Position numbers and translations under genes: made by a program
The notes under the pieces: model-generated
Database searches by the model: none
What the model was told of the DNA's origin: nothing
What the model saw: the letters and a program-made list of their open reading frames with translations, nothing else
Shown here: positions 24,190 through 29,186 of the stretch, piece after piece
How positions within the stretch are numbered: the first letter of the stretch is position 1
How the letters are laid out: each line of letters begins with the position of its first letter
NCBI GenBank assembly: GCA_036523795.1
Contig: DATDDN010000021.1
Span: forward strand, 1 to 29,186
From: 39-52-133 sp036523795
Lineage (GTDB): Bacteria > Pseudomonadota > Gammaproteobacteria > Burkholderiales > Gallionellaceae
Direction: 5' to 3'
DNA: 29,186 bases

Positions 24190-25184
24190 TGAATGACCTG
24201 GAACTGCATGTCCTGAATGATTACCAGCGCGATTTTCCGCTGGTGTCCGCACCGTATCTGGCCATTGCCCGAGCACTCGGTGTGAGCGAAGACAAGGTGT
24301 TGCAGACGCTGCGCAATCTGCAGACGACGGGTGCGGTCAGCCGGGTGGGCGCAATCTTCCGCCCGCACCGCATCGGCCACAGCGCGCTGGCTGCAATGTC
24401 GGTGCCGCAGCAACGGCTCGAAGAAGTGGCGCAGCTGGTCAATCAGCGCCTCGAGGTCAACCACAATTACGAACGTGAGCATGCCTACAACCTGTGGTTC
24501 GTGGTCACGGCAGAAAACGAGCCTGGCGTGTTGCAGGTGCTGCATGAACTAGAGGTGCAGAGCAGGTGCCGCGCCTTGTATCTGCCCATGCTGGAGGATT
24601 ACCACATCGACCTCGGTTTCAGCCTGACCGCTGTCGCGTCCAAACCTGCTTGCCGCGCCCCGTCATGCAAACAGAGTGCTGCACCACTGGCGCTGAACGA
24701 TGCGGACCGCGGCCTGATCGCTGCGCTGCAGGATGGACTGACCCCGGTTTCACGCCCTTATGCCGCGCTGGCAAAGGCGGCAGGCATGCGCGAAGAGGCA
24801 GTGCTGGCACGTCTGCAGGACTTCCTCGATAATGATGTGATCAAGCGCTTCGGCGTGGTGGTGCGCCATCACGAGCTGGGCTTCCGTGCCAATGCCATGG
24901 TGGTATGGGATATCCCCGACGAGCAGGTGGCGCAACTGGGCCAGTGCATGGGCGAGGCAGAGGGCGTAACCCTGTGTTACCGCCGCCCGCGCCGCCTGCC
25001 GGAGTGGCGCTACAACATGTTCAGCATGATCCACGGCCGCGACCGCGACAGCGTCTGCCAGCTGATCGAGAAGCTGCGCGTCGCGTGCGGCCTGATGCAG
25101 TTCGATTACGACATCCTGTTCAGCAAGCGTCGCTTCAAGCAGCAGGGCGCGCATTACGTTTCGCGGGCGAGGGCGGTGGCATGA
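24189..25184 (+). CDS. nirDL: Siroheme decarboxylase NirDL fusion
   Basis: The Nir D, L, G and H proteins are Lrp/AsnC-like and together convert siroheme to didecarboxysiroheme, the NirJ precursor. Here two units are fused in 331 residues. The N-terminal NirD-type unit (about 1-155) contains HNYEREHAYNLWFVVTA and MLEDYHIDLGF. After a linker with several Cys/Pro (about 157-170), a NirL-type unit (about 172-331) contains CYRRPRRLPEWRYNMFSMIHG and ILFSKRRFKQQGAHY. Both begin with a winged-helix-like part. ATG at 24189 overlaps the nirF stop by one base; GTG at 24186 is an alternative. The fusion is known in other denitrifiers such as Paracoccus. It ends in an ATGA overlap with nirG. Confidence 0.93.
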   Translation: MNDLELHVLNDYQRDFPLVSAPYLAIARALGVSEDKVLQTLRNLQTTGAVSRVGAIFRPHRIGHSALAAMSVPQQRLEEVAQLVNQRLEVNHNYEREHAYNLWFVVTAENEPGVLQVLHELEVQSRCRALYLPMLEDYHIDLGFSLTAVASKPACRAPSCKQSAAPLALNDADRGLIAALQDGLTPVSRPYAALAKAAGMREEAVLARLQDFLDNDVIKRFGVVVRHHELGFRANAMVVWDIPDEQVAQLGQCMGEAEGVTLCYRRPRRLPEWRYNMFSMIHGRDRDSVCQLIEKLRVACGLMQFDYDILFSKRRFKQQGAHYVSRARAVA

Positions 25185-25627
25185 TGGACAGCGTGGACCG
25201 TGCCATCATCAACCGCCTGCAGGACGGCTTTCCAATCTGCGAACGGCCGTTTGCCGCAGTGGCCAACGAACTCGGCCTGGCCGAGAGCGAGCTGATTGAA
25301 CGCGTGCAACACCTGCTGGATGCCCGAATTTTGAGTCGCTTTGGCCCGATGTACCATGCGGAGCGCCTGGGCGGAGCGCTGTCGCTGGCGGCGATGAAGA
25401 TCCCGGCGCGGGATTTTGACCGCGTCGCCGGCCAGGTCAATGCCTTGCCGGAAGTGGCGCATAACTACGAACGCGAGCATGATCTCAACATGTGGTTCGT
25501 GCTGGCGACGGAAACGGCGCAAGGGCAGCAGGCCGCCATCGAGAAGATCGAGCGCGATACCGGCTACCATGTCTTCAACATGCCCAAACTGGACGAGTAT
25601 TTCGTCGAGCTCAAATTCAAAGTCTAG
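25181..25627 (+). CDS. nirG: Siroheme decarboxylase subunit NirG
   Basis: This 148-residue Lrp/AsnC-like protein is the third decarboxylase unit for heme d1 synthesis. It has an N-terminal helix-turn-helix-like part (about 1-50, FPICERPFAAVANELGLAES) and a C-terminal ferredoxin-like fold with HNYEREHDLNMWFVLATET, then MPKLDEYFVELKFKV. This resembles the NirD/NirG pattern more than the NirL/NirH pattern. ATG at 25181 overlaps the nirDL stop as ATGA. The adjacent ATG at 25184 is possible. The assignment of G versus H is by pattern and order, which match known clusters. Confidence 0.9.
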   Translation: MMDSVDRAIINRLQDGFPICERPFAAVANELGLAESELIERVQHLLDARILSRFGPMYHAERLGGALSLAAMKIPARDFDRVAGQVNALPEVAHNYEREHDLNMWFVLATETAQGQQAAIEKIERDTGYHVFNMPKLDEYFVELKFKV

Positions 25628-25628
25628 G

Positions 25629-26129
25629 ATGAACGCCGTCAATGAAAGCCTGATGCCGGATGCAGTCGATCGCCAGATCATCCTGGCCAGCCAGGGCGGC
25701 CTGCCGCTGGTGCCGCGCCCGTACCATGCGCTGGCGGAGCAGCTGGGCATGGATGCAGACGAGGTGATGGCACGCATGCAGCGCATGCTGGCCAGCGGCA
25801 TGATCCGGCGCATTGCCGCCGTGCCCAACCATTACGCACTGGGTTACAAGGCCAACGGCATGTCGGTATGGGATGTGGCGGACGAGCGCATTGCCGAGCT
25901 GGGGCCGGCGGTGGGAGGGCTGGCGTTCGTTAGCCACTGCTACCACCGGCCGCGCCATCTGCCGGAGTGGCCGTACAACCTGTTTGCCATGGTGCACGGC
26001 CATGACCGCGCCGAAGTGGAGGCGCAGGTCGCGCAGATTGCCGCCCTGCTGGGCGATGCCTGCCGCAGCCACCAGATCCTCTACAGCACACGCATCCTGA
26101 AGAAAACCGGCCTGCGCATTGCAGCCTGA
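25629..26129 (+). CDS. nirH: Siroheme decarboxylase subunit NirH
   Basis: This 166-residue Lrp/AsnC-like protein is the fourth decarboxylase unit. Its signature HCYHRPRHLPEWPYNLFAMVHG and its ending ILYSTRILKKTGLRIAA are typical of NirH and parallel the NirL half of NirDL, including the arginine/proline segment and the terminal KKTGLR. The start is the ATG one base after the nirG stop (TAG-G-ATG), giving MNAVNESLMPDAVDRQIIL; the internal ATG at codon 9 is an alternative. Cytoplasmic, no export signal. Acts with NirDL and NirG as a complex according to family knowledge. Confidence 0.9.
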   Translation: MNAVNESLMPDAVDRQIILASQGGLPLVPRPYHALAEQLGMDADEVMARMQRMLASGMIRRIAAVPNHYALGYKANGMSVWDVADERIAELGPAVGGLAFVSHCYHRPRHLPEWPYNLFAMVHGHDRAEVEAQVAQIAALLGDACRSHQILYSTRILKKTGLRIAA

Positions 26130-26150
26130 AATTTGTTAAAGGGGTTGCCC

Positions 26151-27350
26151 ATGTTTCGAATTTCGCAATACATGCAGGAAATCGCTCACCCCACTCCGCT
26201 GGGCCCCAAACGCAACCCGCCAGGCCCGGTGGTGATCTGGAACCTGGTGCGCCGCTGCAACCTGACCTGCAAGCACTGCTATTCGATTTCCGCCGACAAG
26301 GATTTCCCCGGCGAGCTTTCCACGAGGGAAGTGTTTGACGTGATGGACGACCTCAAGCGCTTTCGCGTGCCGGCGCTGATCCTTTCCGGCGGCGAGCCGC
26401 TGCTGCGCCCGGACATCTATGATATCGCCCATCGCGCAAAGGAGATGGGTTTCTATGTCGGCCTGTCCAGCAACGGCACGCTGATCGACGAATCCAATAT
26501 CGACAGGATAGCCGCAGTCGGCTTCGATTACGTGGGCGTCAGCCTGGATGGCATCAAGCAGACACACGACGCTTTCCGCCGCATGCAGGGCGCCTTCGAC
26601 CTGTCCATGCACGGCATACGCCTGTGCCACGAGCGCGGCATCAAGGTGGGCATACGCTTCACCATGACGCAGGACAATGCGCACGAGCTGCCGCAGCTGC
26701 TCGCGCTCATGGAAAATGAAGGCCTCGACAAGTTCTATCTGTCGCACCTCAACTATGCCGGTCGCGGCAACAAGAACCGCAAGGACGATGTGCTGCTCGA
26801 CACCACCCGCCGCTCCATGGACCTGCTGTTCGACACCTGCTGGGACTACCAGCAGCGTGGCCTGCACAAGGAATTCGTCACCGGCAACAATGATGCCGAC
26901 GGCGTCTACCTGCTGATGTGGGTGCGCAAGCGCTTTCCGCACCTGGAACAGCACATGCGCGCAAAACTGGCGCAGTGGGGCGGCAATTCCTCCGGCGTCA
27001 ACATCTCCAATATCGACAACCTGGGCAATGTGCATCCGGACACGTTCTGGTGGAACTACAGCCTCGGCAATGTGCGCGAGCGCCCGTTTTCGTCCATCTG
27101 GCAGGACCTCTCCGACCCGCTCATGGCCGGCCTCAAAACGAGCCCGCGCCGCATCAAGGGACGCTGCGGCGAATGCCAGTATTTCGACATCTGCGGCGGC
27201 AATACGCGCGTGCGTGCCTACCAGCTCACCGGCGACCCATGGGCCGAAGATCCGGCCTGTTACCTGAGCGATGCAGAGATCGGCGCGAGCACAGAGCACG
27301 AGCGCCTGAAAGTCACACCATACATTCCATTGAAGAAAGCCATGCGATGA
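26151..27350 (+). CDS. nirJ: Heme d1 radical SAM enzyme NirJ
   Basis: NirJ removes the propionate side chains of didecarboxysiroheme, a step toward the oxo groups of heme d1. The 399-residue product has the radical SAM cluster motif CNLTCKHC (C36, C40, C43), a GGEP motif (LSGGEPLLRP), and a C-terminal cysteine set (CGECQYFDICGG, then a Cys in DPACYLS) for a second Fe-S cluster. ATG at 26151 has AAAGGGG at good distance; an in-frame TTG 18 bases earlier is rejected. It is 21 bases after nirH and overlaps nirN by an ATGA. Cytoplasmic. Confidence 0.96.
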   Translation: MFRISQYMQEIAHPTPLGPKRNPPGPVVIWNLVRRCNLTCKHCYSISADKDFPGELSTREVFDVMDDLKRFRVPALILSGGEPLLRPDIYDIAHRAKEMGFYVGLSSNGTLIDESNIDRIAAVGFDYVGVSLDGIKQTHDAFRRMQGAFDLSMHGIRLCHERGIKVGIRFTMTQDNAHELPQLLALMENEGLDKFYLSHLNYAGRGNKNRKDDVLLDTTRRSMDLLFDTCWDYQQRGLHKEFVTGNNDADGVYLLMWVRKRFPHLEQHMRAKLAQWGGNSSGVNISNIDNLGNVHPDTFWWNYSLGNVRERPFSSIWQDLSDPLMAGLKTSPRRIKGRCGECQYFDICGGNTRVRAYQLTGDPWAEDPACYLSDAEIGASTEHERLKVTPYIPLKKAMR

Positions 27351-28897
27351 AATTGATGCAAAGCTTTGCCGTTGTGTTGTGCGCGCTGAGCGCTGCGGCC
27401 TCAGCTGCCGAGATCCCGGTTGCGAAGGTGTACGAACAGCATTGTGCCAGCTGTCACGGTGCAGAGCGCCTGGGCGGGGCAGGGCCGGCGCTGCTCCCGG
27501 AGAACCTGGAGCGACTGCGCAAGCCTGAAGCCATCAAGACCATCACCTCAGGGCGCATGGCCACGCAGATGGCGGCTTTTGGCGACAAGCTAAGCACGGC
27601 CGAGATACAGGCACTGGTCGACTTCATCTATACACCGCCCGCCAGGGAGCCGGTGTGGGGCGAGCAGGAAGTCCGCGCCTCGCGCATCGAATATTTCAAG
27701 TATGGCAGTCTGCCTGACAAGCCAGTGTTCAAGGCTGACCCGCAGAACCTGTTTGTGGTGGTGGAAACGGGTGATCATCATGCCACCATCCTCGACGGCG
27801 ACAAGCTGGAGCCCATCCACCGCTTTGCCACGCGCTTTGCACTGCATGGCGGGCCGAAGTTTTCACACGACGGCCGCTATGTGTACTTCGCCTCGCGCGA
27901 CGGCTGGATCTCGAAATTCGACATCTACAACCTGAAAGTGACCGCGGAAATCCGCGCGGGCATCAACACGCGCAATCTGGCGGTCTCCAGCGATGGGCGC
28001 TATGTCATGGTAGGAAACTACCTGCCGCATACCCTGGTGGCGCTGGATGCGCGCGACCTGTCGCTGATCAAGGTGATTAGCGTGCAGGATGACAGCGGCA
28101 AGAGCTCCCGCGTGTCGGCCGTGTATGACGCGGCGCCTCGCAAGAGCTTCATCGCGGCGCTGAAAGATATCCCTGAAGTATGGGAGATGTCCTATGACGA
28201 CAACGCGCCACCCGTCTATCCCGGCGTCGTGCACGATTACAAGATGATGGAAGGCTTGGCCCTGAAAGGCCCATTCGCGCCGCGCCGCATCGCACTGGAT
28301 GATTACCTGGATGATTTCTTCTTCGATCCGACCTACAACTACCTGATAGGCGCCGCGCGCGACGGCAAGAACGGCCAGGTGGTCAACCTGAACGTGCGCC
28401 GCAAGATTGCGACGGTTGACCTGCCCGGCCTGCCGCATCTGGGCTCGGGCATCACCTGGGAATACAACGGGCACACCGTGCTGGCCACGCCCAACCTGAA
28501 GGAAAGCCTGGTGACCGTCATCGATATCAACACCTGGAAAACCATCAAACAGATCAAGACCGAAGGCCCGGGCTTCTTCCTGCGCAGCCATGAGAACACC
28601 CCCTATGCCTGGGTGGATGCTTTCAACAGCCCCAAGCGCGATTGCCTGCAGCTGATAGACAAGGCCACTCTCGAGGTGGCGCACACGGTTTGCCCTTCGC
28701 CGGGCAAGACCGCAGCTCACGTAGAATTCACACGCGACGGCAAATACGCGCTGGTCAGCCTGTGGGAGATGGATGGGGCGCTTGTGGTGTACGACGCGGC
28801 GACACTGCAGGAAGTAAAGCGCATTCCGATGAAGAAACCATCCGGCAAATACAACGTCTTTAACAAGACAACCCGCTCGAGCGGCACCAGTCATTAG
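27347..28897 (+). CDS. nirN: NirN, cytochrome c/heme d1 propeller protein
   Basis: NirN is a periplasmic relative of NirS that performs or assists the last dehydrogenation of dihydro-heme d1 and its delivery. The 516-residue precursor has a signal peptide (about 1-20, cleavage after ASA), a cytochrome c domain with CASCH at 33-37, and a d1-type eight-bladed propeller (SHDGRYVYFASRDGWISKFD, then SSDGRYVMVGNYLPHTLVAL). The C-terminal NVFNKTTRSSGTSH is the usual NirN ending, so the gene is complete. A much longer open frame exists upstream inside nirJ, but the ATG at 27347, overlapping the nirJ stop as ATGA, gives the signal peptide and is chosen. Confidence 0.95.
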   Translation: MKLMQSFAVVLCALSAAASAAEIPVAKVYEQHCASCHGAERLGGAGPALLPENLERLRKPEAIKTITSGRMATQMAAFGDKLSTAEIQALVDFIYTPPAREPVWGEQEVRASRIEYFKYGSLPDKPVFKADPQNLFVVVETGDHHATILDGDKLEPIHRFATRFALHGGPKFSHDGRYVYFASRDGWISKFDIYNLKVTAEIRAGINTRNLAVSSDGRYVMVGNYLPHTLVALDARDLSLIKVISVQDDSGKSSRVSAVYDAAPRKSFIAALKDIPEVWEMSYDDNAPPVYPGVVHDYKMMEGLALKGPFAPRRIALDDYLDDFFFDPTYNYLIGAARDGKNGQVVNLNVRRKIATVDLPGLPHLGSGITWEYNGHTVLATPNLKESLVTVIDINTWKTIKQIKTEGPGFFLRSHENTPYAWVDAFNSPKRDCLQLIDKATLEVAHTVCPSPGKTAAHVEFTRDGKYALVSLWEMDGALVVYDAATLQEVKRIPMKKPSGKYNVFNKTTRSSGTSH

Positions 28898-28993
28898 TTG
28901 AGCATGCATGGCGGCGCACCGGTGTTGATCCGTTTGCGCGCTGGTCGATTACGCAATTTATTTCCATCGCTTTCCGCGCCGGCAAGCTGATGG

Positions 28994-29143
28994 ATGAGTG
29001 ATGGGAGGTCAGATGCCTCCCGGCCGTACGAGGCGCGCGCCCCGAACCGAACCATTTTTGAAGAGCTGCGCTCGGCGGTGGATCGCAGCATGCATTCTCA
29101 GCGTGAATCAGATGAGACAGGCCATATTGACGCAGAGGCCTGA
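28994..29143 (+). CDS. Possible 49-aa ORF after nirN, unknown
   Basis: This short frame starts with ATG and encodes a polar, charged peptide (MSDGRSDASRPYEARAP, later IFEELRSAVDRSM, ending DETGHIDAEA). Its start overlaps the end of another short frame without a usual start codon that ends at 29001 (FARWSITQFISIAFRAGKLM). A 6-bp hairpin (29003-29021) lies within it. There is no recognisable family and no SD. It could be a real small gene, the remains of a broken one, or chance. Nothing else firm is seen between 28898 and 29186. Confidence 0.25.
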   Translation: MSDGRSDASRPYEARAPNRTIFEELRSAVDRSMHSQRESDETGHIDAEA

Positions 29144-29186
29144 ACTCAGCACACGCGTTGGTGTGGCAGACTTCATTTCCTTCTTT
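29112..29186 (+). CDS. Open frame running off the right edge, unknown
   Basis: An ATG at 29112 opens a frame that continues without stop to the window end, 25 codons (MRQAILTQRPELS, then RVGVADFISFF), becoming hydrophobic at the end, as if a membrane segment were starting. No SD is clear and it overlaps the 49-aa ORF in another frame. Too short to identify. Confidence 0.2.
   Translation, partial: MRQAILTQRPELSTRVGVADFISFF

Noticed and set aside
29003..29021. GGGAGG/CCTCCC hairpin as a terminator after nirN
   Set aside because: Only six base pairs and no T-run follows; it is over 100 bases past the stop.
1..29186. CRISPR array, tRNA/rRNA genes, insertion sequences
   Set aside because: No regularly spaced repeats, cloverleaf-like sequence, transposase motif or terminal inverted repeat pair was seen on reading either strand.

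Overview
The window reads as chromosomal DNA of a denitrifying betaproteobacterium. GC content is high in the genes and AT-rich at the main control region. The best match in style is a Nitrosomonadales-type organism (Gallionellaceae/Sulfuricellaceae-like), but that is inferred from gene content and protein character; no 16S or other taxonomic marker is present.

Layout. (1) 1-4315, minus strand: a compact housekeeping-like set reading leftward: a helical protein of unknown function, an ABC1/UbiB-family atypical kinase, a COG2509-type FAD dehydrogenase, and a small exported protein cut by the window edge. (2) 4472-5836, plus: radA. (3) 5869-12971: a signalling block with a stand-alone zinc-binding CZB protein (minus), then divergently a Cache-PAS-PAS-GGDEF-EAL protein, a 133-aa unknown protein and an MHYT-PAS-PAS-GGDEF-EAL protein. 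(4) 13013-19962, minus: the nitric oxide reductase region, in transcription order norC-norB, terminator, norE, a norF-like gene, norQ, a small membrane protein, a NapH/NosR/CcoG-like polyferredoxin, and norD. (5) 19963-20521: the divergent nor/nir control region. (6) 20522-28897, plus: nirS, nirM, terminator, nirC, nirF, nirDL, nirG, nirH, nirJ, nirN. (7) 28898-29186: short overlapping coding-like stretches, not assigned.

How it works together. NirS (cytochrome cd1) reduces nitrite to nitric oxide in the periplasm, receiving electrons from small c-type cytochromes such as NirM. NirF, NirDL, NirG, NirH, NirJ and NirN supply and deliver heme d1: siroheme decarboxylation, radical-SAM side-chain chemistry and late steps. 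NorCB reduces the toxic NO to N2O, and NorQ/NorD with NorE/NorF assemble or activate it. NirE (uroporphyrinogen methyltransferase), nitrate reductase and N2O reductase are not in this window.

Regulation is unusually readable. Two identical 14-bp FNR/DNR-type boxes lie exactly 140 bp apart in the nor/nir gap. Each has a -10-like hexamer at the class II distance, one facing nor and one facing nir. The norC leader also carries an NsrR-like inverted repeat overlapping a second possible promoter. Intrinsic terminators after norB and after nirM probably make the enzyme subunits more abundant than the accessory proteins. The less understood parts are the two membrane genes inserted between norQ and norD, the c-di-GMP module with an MHYT (proposed diatomic-gas) sensor facing the nor operon, and the sequence after nirN.
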